Below, one piece after another: positions 36,861 to 49,900 of a stretch of 64,000 bases of DNA. The DNA comes from Anseranas semipalmata (taxonomy: Eukaryota; Chordata; Aves; Anseriformes; Anseranatidae), in NCBI GenBank assembly GCA_013399115.1, contig VXAA01006474.1:1011759-1075758 (forward strand), read 5' to 3'. The notes under the pieces were generated by a model. It had not been told where the DNA came from. It saw nothing but the letters and a program-made list of their open reading frames with translations, and did not search any database. Each line of letters starts with the position of its first letter. The first letter of the stretch is position 1. A program made the translations under genes and the position numbers.

Positions 36861-38319
36861 TATACTATTTACTTCGGGAAATGTGTTTAAAACTAAATAA
36901 GGCTCATTTGTAAGCAGTGTTCATCTATTCTGTGCTTGTAAAAAAATTAACAATAAGTTCTCTTTTCCTTTACACTATTTAGTTCAGCTCTAGCACAGAG
37001 CAGCTAATGTGACACCTTTGCAATGTTCATGGCATCTCTATTATTCTTGTACTGAGAGAGTACAATATAAAAGACAGTTACTCTGCTTTGTATTTCTCTA
37101 AGGTATTGCTGAGGTTGAGTGGATGATATCAGTTCAATGAAAGACTTGAATCACACTGCAATCCAAATTCTTTGCAATCAGTTGAGTTGTAATGGCATGC
37201 TGTTCATAGCAGAAAATTTGTCTTTTGAAAAGGCTGAAGATTCTTTAGCCTTAGCTATTACACAAAGGCTGAATGGACAGATTTAATCAAAAAAAAAAAA
37301 ATACCTAATGAAGGAAATTCTAGGGAATCCATCAATGCAATGCATAGATGTAACTACATCCATCACTGAATTCTGGAGCAACAGAAAATTAAAATAATTG
37401 AACTTATTCCTATAAGTATAAACAGGTAGTTAGGTTATCCTGAAAATTGTTTAACAGTGAGCTGCCTTTCAGTAACAGTTAACACTCTCAAACAGAGAAA
37501 TATAATGCAACCTAAAAACTGTGTAATATGAGATGCATCCTTTGTGTTTATTGTCTACTACTTGTATTGTGATATCAACTAAGAGACATGCTCACAAACT
37601 GGGACCCCACTGTACATGCTCTAGACAAATACAGAAAAATAGCAGTGAAAATGACAGAATTTAGAATGCTGTCCTACAGTATTATTTTTCGTTTTAAGAA
37701 GGGGGATATCAAGGGACAAAATTTTGTAAATCTTCCCAAACATTCCAAATTTTATGTGATGTTCAAACAGTTCTTTCCAAGAAGACAATGAGGCAAATGT
37801 TGCTTGATAAAAATATTAAAAAAAAAAACTTGCAATATATTCTAAACTCCCAGCACAATTTTAGTGACTACAGTGTAGTTTTGATACAGGTGATTTAGTT
37901 GTAAACAAATTCATGTGGGCACCAGCAGCAATCTCAATAGCAAATCAAAAGCCAGTAGATTACTGCAGAAATCTTAACTGTTAAAACTTTGATAATGTAG
38001 AAATACTGGCATAATGACATTAGGCAAGCATTGAAAATGTTTTTAGGAGGATAAATCAATGCTGTGTCATGCAGCTATAGCCAGACTGCTATGTATGCCA
38101 GGTTTACAGAGTTCTATAGTAGGTGTTTTTCAAGTGTTTCTTAGGAATTTATCCTGTTTGGTGGTTGTTGGTATTGTGACTCTATCATCATAGACTAACA
38201 GAATAGCAAAAAATTTCTTGTTTCCAGCATGATGAAAACAGAGTTAACTACATAAAAGCAATTTTGGCAAAAGTACTGTTCACTCTGTATGTTGAAATTG
38301 AAAACAGGCTAAAGACTAA

Positions 38320-38900
38320 AACTGGGAAAGCAGCTGAAATTGTAAACTAATTTGAATCGTTTAAATTAAGGGACTATGAAGAGCTTTAGAGGAATTTTGC
38401 AAAAATAACTGGTTGAAAAACTTCGTAGCAGATAAGCCTCAACACAGATAAGACCTCCCTAAAACACATTAGTGGAAACAGTCTAAAGTATTTATACATA
38501 ATGATGTCTCCTGAATTAGTTGTAACCTCTCAGGAAAAAAAAGATCTAGGCATTACTGTAGACAGCTCAATGAAGAGACTTGTTCAGTGGTGATTAAAAA
38601 AGCAAATAAGATGTTAAATTGTGTTAAGAAGGGAATAGAGAATAGAAAAGAGAAGATTACAATTCCATTATATAAATCGATGGCACATTGATTACTGTAT
38701 TCAGTTAGACATCTTATTTTAAAAAGACACAAATGAGAAGGTGAAATGAAGTACAATGAAAATGACAAAGGTGTTACTTTCGTAGTCACTGAATTATGTC
38801 AGCCTCTCCAGAAGCATAAGGGACTAAGTGGAAAATGTTAATCCCAATTTGATAGAACGATCCCTAGAAAGCTAGCCCTTTTTCTAACATTTATCAGATG
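38320..38900 (+). repeat. CR1-family LINE relic (end of reverse-transcriptase ORF)
   Basis: The plus strand is colinear with the C-terminal part of CR1/L3-type ORF2 as I remember it. A GGACTATGAAGAGCTTTAGAGG segment comes first (38371-38392), then an ATACATAATGATG..TGAATTAGTTGTAACC..TCTCAGGAAAA segment (38495-38538). Next is AAAGATCTAGGCATTACTGTAGACAGCTCAATGAAGA (38540-38576), encoding a KDLGI-VDSSMK-type motif. After that comes AAAAAGCAAATAAGATGTTA, a GGAATAGAGAATA word and a TATATAAATCGATGGC word (PLYKSM-type). Indels break the frame repeatedly, so it is a dead, old copy. The sequence after about 38830 becomes unrecognisable. Ends are approximate. Confidence 0.85.
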
Positions 38901-40894
38901 CAAACCAACCCATTTTTTAACATTTATGAGAGACTGCTTCAGCATGCTGCCAGTGTCAGATTCAGGAAAATACAATGATGGTATAGAGACGTTTTTGGAC
39001 TCCAGTCATTCTGTTGTGTGTGTGCTCATCATCAATGCAGAGTATGTGTAAATCTAATTCAACACTTGAGAAATAACGTAATTTCCATTTTTAATGAAGA
39101 ATACTTCTCAGAAAGTAGTCTTTCCACTTAAACATCTGGCTTGTCCCATTGCAACTTGTCCCAGTGCAACAAGCTTGTTGCGTTTTCTTGCAAAGGTTAT
39201 TGGGAGGTTAAGGTTTCCTTAACCCTGAGGTTTCTGGAGTTTGGTGGCCAGGAGGTGAAAGTGGGGGGTGTTGTTGTTGTTAGTGCTTTTATTTTTCTAT
39301 TCTTTTTATATAAATGAGTTCAATGAGGTCAGTCAGAATTTTTTCATAATTATCATGTTGTTGTGAAGTGATGAGGGTTGTTATATGTCGCCTGGACTGT
39401 TCAAGACAGCAGGATATATATGTAGTATCTTCCCCAGACTTGGAGAAGACCTATGAAAACATCAAGTTTGTTCATATCCATGTCTGGTGAAACAATATGT
39501 GTGCATGTTAAACATTGAAAATAGTCCAAGAGCTGCCATTAATTTGAATTGATCTGAAATCATTATCTGGAACTGCCCGGAAATTGAAAAATGTTCATCT
39601 TATTTCCACAGCTCCTATCTGAGATACACTGAGTCTTTTGAGGGATGTACAAGAATGGCATTGTCATCACCACTGCTAACTTCAATAGAACATTAATTCA
39701 TTAAATATGAAAGAAAGCACAGATGATAAGGTGCCTCTCCACTGAGACAAAGCTTTTGTAATATACCAATATCCAGTAACACTCCTTCTCTGTACATGGA
39801 GAAGGCAATACATGAAGAAGTCTCTCTAGAGTGTTACTGAGTCAAACAGTCTTTAAATAATATTAAGTAAACTATATATCAAGTTATATAAACTTAGATA
39901 ATGATAGATATCTAAGAAATCCATGGGTATAGGGCAGACCAAACACATTGGCAATAGCCTTAGACTTCCAAGCTGTGTTCCTCAGCAGTTGACAGCTTTT
40001 GTGATTTTTTTCAGTCTACTATACTAAAGGTTATAGGGTTACACTGGCATGTATTCCATATCTATTAGATGGCTGCCTGCATAGATGGCTCAATGATCTC
40101 TGCAGATTCCTTCTATTCAATACTCTTACATTCCTTATCAGAATTCTCCATCACCTCTACTGTAGAGTCAGGTGAAAGTCAAGATAAATAAATAAATTTC
40201 TCTTCATTTGGTTTCTTGTGTAACATGGAGACTCCAAAAAATGATCATTATGACTTATTGTTTTTCTTATCAGTCTCTCTCAATAGTTCTAGCAAGTTAG
40301 ACGGAACTGAAGCTGAGCAGTAATTTTTAATTAACTGACCATAATAAAATCTTTTAAAAAATAATAGCATTCAAATTTTTCAAAGAAAGATGGAAACATT
40401 TATTTTCAAGCATTTTCATTTATTTTTAAATCTAGAGCTCAGATTTGCAAATGTAGGTAGCGGAATCAGGATAAATTGTTCTCTTGCAAAACTTGATGTC
40501 AGCAGTGTGATCTGTTTTAGCCCGGAGAAAATTCTCAATTCTAAAATATTATGCAGGCAAATGCTTCAATCTCGTGACCCTTATTTGTCATCTCCATATT
40601 ACAGAGCTCATTCCAGTAGCCTTTATTGCTCTGATAAGAAATATAATCCCAGTATTTACCAGATTGTTACATATTAATGTTTCTTACAATGTTACTCAGA
40701 CTCCCCCTTTTGCAGCTATCCTGCAGTTCCCTGGAAGAACCAAAATCTAACCTCTGAGACTGCAACAATAGTTGTGGAACCAGCTGAAAAAAAGAGTTTC
40801 TAGTTTACATCTATTCTTACTGGATAATACAGACTTCAGGGAAAGACTGTAGCCAAGTAGGATCGAAAGAAACATGTTCAAATCGCCATTAGGC
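38901..40894. other. unique DNA, no gene
   Basis: No gene is seen. It contains a tandem duplication plus palindrome at 39140-39181. A 95-codon plus-strand frame at 40390 has no recognisable family. Confidence 0.65.
39140..39181. repeat. 15-bp tandem duplication fused to a 16-bp palindrome
   Basis: CTTGTCCCATTGCAA (39140-39154) is repeated with one change at 39155-39169. The second copy runs into the perfect palindrome GCAACAAGCTTGTTGC (39166-39181). Its right half is an inverted echo of the GCAACTTGT junction between the copies. Confidence 0.88.
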
Positions 40895-40965
40895 AGAAGA
40901 TGCGATTGAACCCATGTCTGCCATGCCCTAGGTGAATGTCACAGCAAATGAGCTACTTGGGAAGG
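40895..40965 (-). repeat. MIR-like / tRNA-SINE head relic
   Basis: Reading the plus strand, GATGCGATTGAACCCATGTCTGCC, then TGCCCTAGGTGAATG, then AGCAAATGAGCTAC is colinear with the reverse complement of a tRNA-derived SINE head (GGGATTTGAACCCAGGTCT.. CCTAGGTGAGTGC.. AACCACTGAGCTA). The GATTGAACCC part is the B-box region. No core or tail is seen. Confidence 0.55.
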
Positions 40966-41567
40966 GGTGGAAAGAAGATGGTTCTTCAGTTCTACCTCGA
41001 GTTGCTTCACAGTTCCTCTGTGAACAAATATTACTTTTGGGTGCAGCTTTAGGGTAATTAATCTTATTGTACAGATTTGTCTCCCTGCAACCTAGACATG
41101 TAAATATCACCCCCTCAGAGACTTATAAGAAACCTCTCTTTTTGGTATTTTCCAATTCAGGTAACTCTTTTGGCCTGTTTTGTTTATATGGGTCCCATTG
41201 TTGGCTTTCTCTGCCCATAGACTTCGTGCAGGGAAACAAAGTACCTGGATTCCAGTAAGTATCACGTTTGGTGCTGAAACAATCAGTCAATGCTTTGATG
41301 CCCCAAAATGTTTTGTAATGAAGTTTTTTACCCTCAAGATTTTGACAAAATTTGCAGTTTTTAAGAAGTGGGATAAAACTATCTCAGAAGTAGTTACAAA
41401 AGCTGGGGACACTTTTGTTAACTGAGCTGTCATTTTGGCATGGTATCAAGTCCATGGCAGACTCACTGAAAAAACACTGCACCATAAACTAGGACCATTA
41501 CAGAATCTTAGCATGGAATATACCTAAGAACATGAGGTCAACCTGTGCTTGTTATCTCACAGGGATT

Positions 41568-41591
41568 AAAAAAAAAAAAAAAAAAAAAAAA
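41568..41591 (+). repeat. A24 tract
   Basis: An uninterrupted A run. No recognisable retrotransposed body is seen upstream. Confidence 0.92.
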
Positions 41592-42805
41592 CTAGCAGAG
41601 GGTTAATTTAAAACTAAGAAGAATCTACTTCAGGCAGTAATGTTTTTTAAACCTTCCTTCTTTATAATTTTTGCTTATCAAGGAGTGCCCTTCTGGTATA
41701 TCAACTGAGCCAAGACTGAGTTCTCAAATACTATGATGGCTTCTGTTAATTAGATAGTTTATCTGTGATGAGTTGTTGACACTGAGATGATTTGTGTTAA
41801 ATAATTTTAAAATATTCTGTGGGGCACTAACTTAGATGCATTGTTTGTTCGTATTCCAGGCCCCGACTTCAATGTTTTTTACAGCCCTCAACAGAAATGA
41901 AGTCGATGCTCCAGCAAAGTTTAAGTCAGAATAAGCAACATTGCAAAGACATATTTGAGTAACTGGAAATCTCTGTAATAAGTTTAAGTTTTATTCTTAA
42001 TGAGTTTGTCTTTCTATACCCTGGTCTGTGGTTTAATGGCATAAAATTTGAGAAACATTTTTCATAATATTATTTAAAGACGTAAAGTTTTACTGGTTTA
42101 GTGTCCCTTAAATATTTCTTTTGTGATGTTTTCCTATTCATAAACCCATCCCAAGTCCCCCTGTTCAGGGCAAAATGAAGGAAGGATTGGCAGAATGTGA
42201 CACTTTTTTCAACTAGGGTGCTGTATTTTTATGTATGTCTTTTGGTGGGCTTTACTTTCATTCACAGGAAATGTGGATAGGCTGAGTTTTAATTGTAAAA
42301 TGCGGTATTTATTACAAAAATCCATGCATTGCTCTTCAGCGGTGCTTGTTAAGTATTACAGTGTTTGAAATGAAAAAAATGTTAAGGCTGCACATGGATG
42401 AACCAAGAGTAAACATATTTATAAATAGGAAGTACTGTGGTACCATAATAACAGGCAGCACATCAGCATTTCTTCTTGTTCTTCAAATCCAACAATTGTT
42501 TCTCCTCTCCTATCTTGCTTCCCTGTTCTTTTGCCATTCCACCTTCGCATTTCTTTCTGTTCTTTTCTTTCCTATTGCCCCTTTCAACAAAAATTATACC
42601 CTTCTTTCTTACTGTTTTTAACTACTTTTCTCTTGTTTGCCTCCAATCTCTCTGTAGTCTTTAAGCCCCAAATGCTCCCTTTTCCTTCTCAACGCCCCAT
42701 CCTTCCTGAGTGGGAGTGCTGCCCATGCCGCTATAACACCTCAGACTCTGTTGTGATCTCCATTCTGCATTTGCACATGGATACAGTCCCCTAATTGAGA
42801 GAGTC

Positions 42806-42825
42806 TTTTTTTTTTTTTTTTTTTT
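42806..42825. repeat. T20 tract
   Basis: An uninterrupted T run downstream of pyrimidine-rich DNA. Confidence 0.92.
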
Positions 42826-42965
42826 ATTAAAAGCATTAGACATTTATATGTAGGAATAACACTTGCAGAGACATTCTCTAGGTTAAAAGTTAAAAGGGAT
42901 GTCAATCATCATACTTCAGAACATAAACAGATTGCCAGCGTGGGTTGAAAAGGAATTTTCCCCAC

Positions 42966-43370
42966 ATAAAATCATAGAAGTTTGCAATAGAAAAGAACTA
43001 ATAGGTCAGCTAATCCATCTACCTGCCAATTCAAGCTTTTTCCCCACCATATATTTTGCTGTTCCTTTGGCCTTTTAAAAATCTCAAGCGATTGGACTGT
43101 TAATGCTTCCCTGTAGAGATTATACAGTCGTTTAGTGCAGCTAGTTCACTCTCCAGATTTTTTCTGATAGTCAGTTTAAACTTTCTTTTGTTGCCTTCAT
43201 CCCACTAGTCTTAATGGCACTCCCATCTATAATATTGAATAACATTTCTCTCCTGCCTTATTTTGTACACCTTTTCAGTACATATAAATTGTTGAGAGCA
43301 CCTGATTGATGCTTCTTACCTAATCTATTAGTTGCCTTTAGCTAAGCAAACAATTATTTTCAGTACCACC
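42966..43370 (-). repeat. CR1 LINE 3'-end relic
   Basis: The plus strand begins AAAATCATAGAAGTTTGCAA, then GGTCAGCTAATCCATCTACC. This is the reverse complement of a CR1 3' terminus (AATCATAGAA.. GGTCATCTAGTCCATCTCCCTGCC). Matching words continue in order: TTTTTTCTGATAGTCAGTTT, CATCCCACTAGTCTTA, and a TTTAGCTAAGCAAAC segment near 43337-43351. The element therefore points to the minus strand. It is an old, 5'-truncated copy, as most CR1 copies are. The left end is well placed and the right end is approximate. Confidence 0.82.
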
Positions 43371-46300
43371 TCTGCTTAAAATTATACTTCTATAACCACA
43401 AAACATATGAGAAGAATCACCTACACCACATGACTGCAGGCAAATCAGAGCTTCTGAATATATGTAAATACACATAAATAGATTTGTCAACAAGAACATC
43501 CATATACGTGGTACACTTACAGCCACACAAAAGGACTGTGCAGATAATTCTACTATAATTCCTTTCAAGACAGTTCTCTCAGTTATGTGAACATTGCTGT
43601 GGTATTCTGCTTGGCTCTGAAATGCTTTGTCCAAGATGGGAGACAGCCTTCCGAATGAGGCCTCTGTCTCTTCAGTGGTGAAAACTTTGGCGATTCCGAA
43701 TGATGATGAATTTTCAATGAAATAAAAAATCCAGCAAAAAGCATGAAAACCTGATGGGGAAGTTACACAGGAGTGATTACACATAGGAGTGCTGTATGTC
43801 CCCTTACGGGGCCACTAATAAATTATCCCACAGACCATTAAAATTCGCTAAACCAGAATGCTCCAGGAGGTTTTAAATTTAGCTTGTAAGCAAGGGGAAG
43901 ATCAAATAATGCACAGGTAGCCCTGAAATACGCAGGGGAATACTTTCCCTGTGTCTCCAGGGGACACATGCTCTTGGAGATTTGACAGAGGGAACGGGTG
44001 TCTGAATGTATCACAGGTGAGTCTTCTGTTATTTGTGGGATTAGTAACATGCCAGAAGAAGGAATAGGAAAGCACAACTCTCCTTGTGCTTTGTGCTGTT
44101 GTTAGAGTACCTAGGAGTCAGCCCCAAGAGAAAGAATGTCAACCCTTGCTGCAGCTTTCAACTACTGTCTCCAGTTTCTTTTTTCCAAGACAAACATAAC
44201 TCTTCACTCTTCTAAACCTCGTATCATCATTTTTCTAGTGCTACAGCTTTTGCAAAGTTAAGGCTTTGCTATGGAAATATTTTGGGAGTCTTCTGGTCAA
44301 ATTCTGAGCAGCTGTTAGCAGACAAAAGCAGCCAGTGACCTTCAGCATGTGCTGCACTCCCTAGCCCTCAAGATACTTCCAAACTTCATTGACCTAAGGA
44401 GATCAGTGGTCTAGGCTATTCATATAGCAAAAGCAGATTGCAGTGGTGCTCATGTATGCTAGAAAGAACAATATAGATCTTTCCTTTCTATTGTAATTTC
44501 TATTAAAACTCTAACAAACAAGTAGGTAATATACTTAAAATACAGGTGATGAAATGGTTACTATAAAGTATCCTAACTAGACAGATTTCTGTAACTCTAT
44601 TTTTGTATCTCTTTACATCCTTTGTAGATTAGCGTAAACACAATTAATTAATCATGAAAAGCAACTCCTACGGAGTAGAAGCAGGATTTTAGCTTCTAAA
44701 GCAACTTCCCTGCCAGACCTGAAAAATCTTATTCATTGTCAAGCAGTGTCACTCTTCTTAGCCAGCCTTTGATACCATGAGGTGCAGCAACCAAGAATTG
44801 CAGCAGCCTGCCTGTTTTTTGACATGGATACAGGATTGAAATATACTGGGCTATTTGCACCATCTGGTACATGCATTTCAGTTGAATGAAAGCAGATGAA
44901 CTCCTGGGCACTTTGGTGATGAAACACCAGGAGAAAAGGAAACAAAACCCAAGAGACAAAAAAGTGTTAGTGAGGAAAAGAAAGCTGAATTGATCTCATT
45001 CTGGACTGTGGAAGGCCATCTTCTAGGTTTCTTCACACTTGACATGGGTCTATGTGTTTGACTCTTTGCATGTTTGGAAAAGGAATGCATTAGATTAAGA
45101 AAGAATGTTCTAATGATCCTTTTTAGTTTTAAAATCTAGGGATCTATAAATATGTATATGTCAATGTTGCTGTGACTATGATTTGCAGCTGTCAATCAGT
45201 TTGCATTTATGGCTGTAAATTTTCATTTCACTAGATTTTTTGTGTAGTCTTCTAAAGAGAATAAAAGTCTACTCCACATCTCGAGATTTTAGACAGAAGA
45301 GTAATGCATGATTAACAGTATGCTGAGAGGTGTCACATTCACATTAACACTGATGTGTGAACCAGTGGTCAAATGGCAGATTACATGTCTGTCACAACAC
45401 ATCAGGGCAGTGTTCCAGTCTGCCAGCTTTACCCTGCCCAGCTTCTTCAAACAAAGAGTTCTTCTGAAAAATGTAGCACAAAAAGAATGTTGAGCCTTTG
45501 GGGGAAAAAGAAGCCTGTCTCACGGTCAAGCTTTCTGAAGTCTTAATAACATCAAATGGCAGAAGGGGTTACTCACAGTCACATAACCTTGCAGGTTCAT
45601 GGAAGTCTATAACACAAATGTTGCATATGTGGCCTTATCAAAGATTTTCTGCATGATAAGTGTATTACTGAAAAAGTACTACGGCTGGCATATTTCGTTT
45701 TGGAGAAAGGATGCCAATTCTATCAAGGCTAGAAAAACTCTGACCCAGTTCCAAGTGAAAAAGCAAGTTTTTGGAATACCATTTCAAGCAAGAAGTTCCA
45801 GTTCACTGGAAATGTCATGAAAAGTGTCCTTCTCCTTTTGTCCTAAGGACAGAAATTTTATTTTTAAAGTGGATTATTAACTAGCTGCTTGATTTCTTCA
45901 TAGCAAATAACCACACCTGGAACTGAAGTGACTTTTAGTGGGTAATGATGTTTGAAGCCAATGCATATAATGAAGCTGAACATATTTTCAATCCCTTGGG
46001 TAGTTTTTATATAATAAAAGCAAAATTTTAGACAATAATTGTAATATTGTTTGCAAAATCATAATAATTCTCAGGGTTTAAAGATGCTTTCTAGGGGGTT
46101 GTGAATATCATGCTCACTTGAACAGTGCCTGACTTCTTATGTGCTGTAAGTCCCAAAAGATCTGCTGAACTTTCCTGGAAGTTGAATTGTTCTTTCACCA
46201 GTAGTCTCACTGCACTGGAAGCACAAAATGGAAGATACTAATGCTAAAATGTTGAAAACATGTAAGTAATATAAAAATTAAGGTCTATTTTCAAGAGCAC

Positions 46301-46549
46301 ATAGGTCTTCTTTTCAACATAAAAATATGTCTGCTGAAGAATATTATCAAAATACTGTACTTTTGAGTAGTTAGCATATGAGCCAGTATTTGGACACAGC
46401 CCAAAATGAGTAGTTGAGTATTGTCTTGGCTCATCTCTTAAATGTTAATATGTGTTTACTATACATAAAGGACTTGATGATAACCTCTTACAACATTCTA
46501 AACATTGACTTTATCGGAATCACTCCTCATTTATATACAAATGAACTGG

Positions 46550-46720
46550 GATATCAAATCTATATAGACATAGGATATAGAAATATATATAATATGTGCA
46601 TATTTGATATGCTGTATACAGCTCTATATATACCAGTATAGAATACATATTCTATATTCTATATATAAAATATTCCATATTAATACACAGAAATAGAATA
46701 CACCTTATATAATAATTATT
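46550..46720. repeat. AT-rich, cruciform-prone tract
   Basis: Dense TATA, ATAT and TAGAATA words. ATATCAAAT (46551-46559) has its exact reverse complement ATTTGATAT at 46602-46610, and shorter palindromes follow, such as AGAATACATATTCT near 46640-46653. Confidence 0.75.
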
Positions 46721-46936
46721 TGGATTTTTACATCGCTTCTGCATGGATACACATTTCTATACAATTTAATGTAAAATTCAGTCCCCTGTATCATCATTTA
46801 GCTTTTACTAAAATCCTCTTCTCTGCTCCTAGTTTAAAATATTTAAGAATACTTATATGGGTGACAAGTTCTATGAATTTATATAGTGCATGCACATTTA
46901 TTTTAAAACATGATGATAGGAAAAAACTAATTTTCC

Positions 46937-46955
46937 TTTTTTTTTTTTTTTTTTT
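46937..46955. repeat. T19 tract
   Basis: An uninterrupted T run followed by AACAG, which mimics a polypyrimidine tract plus 3' splice site. No plausible exon follows. Confidence 0.9.
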
Positions 46956-49900
46956 AACAGTAAATTCTTATTTCATGAAAAGAAATACCACTGCTTTGTT
47001 AGTGAGATGAAGTTCAACAACATTCAGATGAGCCACAATTCAGTTTGTCAGCTTTGGCTTCCTTTCATCATTTTTTTTCTTCCTGACACTATGAACCTGC
47101 TGCTACTGTCATAAGATGTAAAGTTTATTTCTGTACACATTTTGCTTCTCATTTCTGTATGAATGGTTCCTATGTCTTGAGGCATAGAAATGTTATTTTC
47201 TGTGGATTGAATTTAGGCTTCTCAGGAATAACATAGGTATGGCATGTTACCAACAGAAAGAGTAGCTGGAGGGTCTGAATTCCACCTTTAGCTATCTTCT
47301 TTCTAATTCACTTAAAGTCACTTAAATAATTATTCTTAAGCAAAGGTCTCACTGTATGTTACAGTGCTATACAAAAAAATCAACTATGGCTGTACAGCAC
47401 AGCATGGTGTTATAAATGATACAGTAGGACAATATTTTATATTCAGAAAGTAGATAAAAAACTGCACAGTATAAATGAAATATTTTCAATAATATTCATT
47501 AATTTAATTTTCATATTCAAAGACAGATAATCTTAATGAAATGTATTTTAAGCTCTCACAAATGCCCATTTGAGCAATGTAAAAGAAGTATTAGGAAAGT
47601 GTCTAATAAGGCATACTTGTCAGAAAATAACAGAGCTGTTACATAGAGTTTATTACCTGTGAAGTATTTTAGTAAAAATAGTAATAAAATAGTATTAGTT
47701 GAATTTTCAAAAGCATTTATTATTGGTCAACTGTTTCTTTTAAGCTTTATGAACATTCTCAATAATCTCTGCAGAAGCAGAGTTTCTTGAACTCTAGGGT
47801 AAGATTCATGGGGGAGAATGATGTCCTTAAAGCAGCAGTTAGGCATCTGAAGAAAGCAACAACATTTTATCCTGTAGTGCTCACAAAATCCTTACTGAAC
47901 TGGTGCCTGTAAGTGTCTAAAGCTACTAGGCATCTACATTTTTTGCAAATAGTATTCCTGTAATGTCTTGTTAGGCACATGCTGAACAACCTGTATTTTT
48001 GAAATACCAGGAAAAGTATCAACTAACACTCCATGCCCAGTGTAAATCACAGATTAATTTCACAACCCTGCCTGTGGGTCCTGAAAGTATTGCTTACACT
48101 GAGCTGTCAATTACAGGCTAAAGTGATTTAAATTATCCTTGTTAGAGGTTTGTTTTTGCTTCTGTAGTTCATTTCAAAAATGATTTACACACATGGAATT
48201 ATAATAATATAATGAGTCAACTGTTAATTATTTTTGATGTCTAGGATAATAAAAATATACTAATGTTCCAGTTATTAATAGAATTGGCCTATCTTTGTGA
48301 AACTCAGAAATACCAAACTTCCATGAGTGCTGGAAAAATTCGAACTAACTCATACTTTCATCTTTTAAATGGTGCAGGTATTTTCTGTATCTAACTTCTG
48401 TGAAGACAAGTATAACCTGCAAGTCTGTCTTTACATAACTGCAGATAAGCAGTGTTTAAACCTACCTTAGTTTAAATGCCTTTCAGCAAAATGCATGATA
48501 ACTACACATGCTATCAAAAATAGTCTTCGACCGACCACATGCTGTGTAAGGGTACCAGTGAAATACTTCATAAACAGACAGAATGCAAACATGCACAAAC
48601 ACACAAACCACTAATGCCATAAACAACCTCAAGCACAGTACAAACAAAATGCATGCCAAGAAACCTGCTTAAGAATGTGTACTATAGAAAAACACACTTT
48701 CAGTGTCTGAAAATGTATTTGACTGTTTATTATACAATAAGCAAAACTATGCAAAGTGCATGGTGGCCCTTGAATGAAACTCACGCCAAGCTCCAGAGAC
48801 GATGTATATTATTCTCTGTCCCTTTGATTGATATATGTTATGCATGATCTTGAGAGTATCCTTCTTGTTCTACATGCACAAGTCACCTCATAAAAATAGG
48901 CAATATAAACATGATATGTGATCATTTGTCCCTATATGCTTATCACATTTACAAAACAAACAAACAGTAATTATTAGGTAAGGATTTGGCTACTAAATAA
49001 CACTCTAAATCATGGACCTAATTTATTCCTGATATAAATCTACTTACTTCAGTACCACCTTGTACCTGTAGGTAAATTCACTTCTATATAGAATTTAAAG
49101 ATAAATTTTGTTTGGATTACAGTGCATACGAGAGCCACAACTGTGCTTTTGAAAACATGTGAGGCCTCGCACTGGCATCCCGTTGCAAAGCATTTCAGTA
49201 CCTAGCTTGGCACTCTGATGCCACGTGAAACCATCAGCCCAAGGTTGGCAGGCAGACTGGCTGCAGGCAAGATTGAATAGAATTTATGTTAGTGAAAAGG
49301 AGAGAGGTTGCTGTTATGTAGGAAATACAGAGAAGAATGTCAGAGCCCTGAACCTGTCCCATGGCAGAGGTTAGCTGTCTTGGTTTGATCTGGGTGCTGG
49401 AGTTGAGCCTGACGTTCCTCCCCTGCAGTCTCTCCCAGCAGAGGCTGTGAGTCCCAGGGATTTAGCCCCCAGGTTTAAGATAGGAATGGCGCAAGGTGTA
49501 ACTTCATCAAAATTACTCACAGATTCCTATATCCTTTTACTAGTGATGCAGCAAACAGCATCACAGTGTTGTGGCAGGCTCTGCACTGCACGTATAATGG
49601 ATGACCAAATAGGCAACTACTAAGTCTAGTTTTTTCCTTGCTGTAGCTCTAACTGTATTTTTTTCTTCTCACAGAGATGTTTACTTTCACAAAAGAATTA
49701 AGAATGTTGTGGTCCTCAATCCTTGGCAAAATTCAGTTACACTGACCAAAGGTTTGGAGGAAAAGCTGTGGCAGAAGAGGGTAGATAAGAAGATGGACAG
49801 ATGGTGCATGTGTGGGTTCTTAAGGCTAAACCCAGTCTACTCGAATAGTTACAATACCTAGCTGGACACAGGACATCTAGCTTGGAGTTCATTGAGAATC

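Larger units (their letters stand above)
31982..38319. other. unique DNA, no gene
   Basis: No gene is seen. It contains a near-perfect palindrome at 32311-32338, a triplicated 15-bp motif at 33131-33178, an A-rich AAAAT/AAAG tract at 33270-33325 and a motif-dense candidate element at 36560-36860. Frames of up to 101 codons on the minus strand (34422-34833) look like chance. Confidence 0.65.
40966..42965. other. unique DNA with homopolymer tracts, no gene
   Basis: No gene is seen. An A24 tract lies at 41568-41591 and a T20 tract at 42806-42825, either of which could be an old retroelement tail. Pyrimidine-rich DNA at 42460-42660 gives overlapping Phe/Leu/Ser-rich frames that are not convincing. 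Confidence 0.65.

Noticed and set aside
43338..43784. 148-codon minus-strand open frame, the longest in the window
   Set aside because: No recognisable domain or signal. It overlaps the CR1 relic at one end. One frame of this length is not surprising for 64 kb in six frames.
46937..46960. Polypyrimidine tract plus AACAG as a 3' splice site
   Set aside because: A homopolymer T run next to AG is common. No open, conserved-looking exon or downstream donor is seen.
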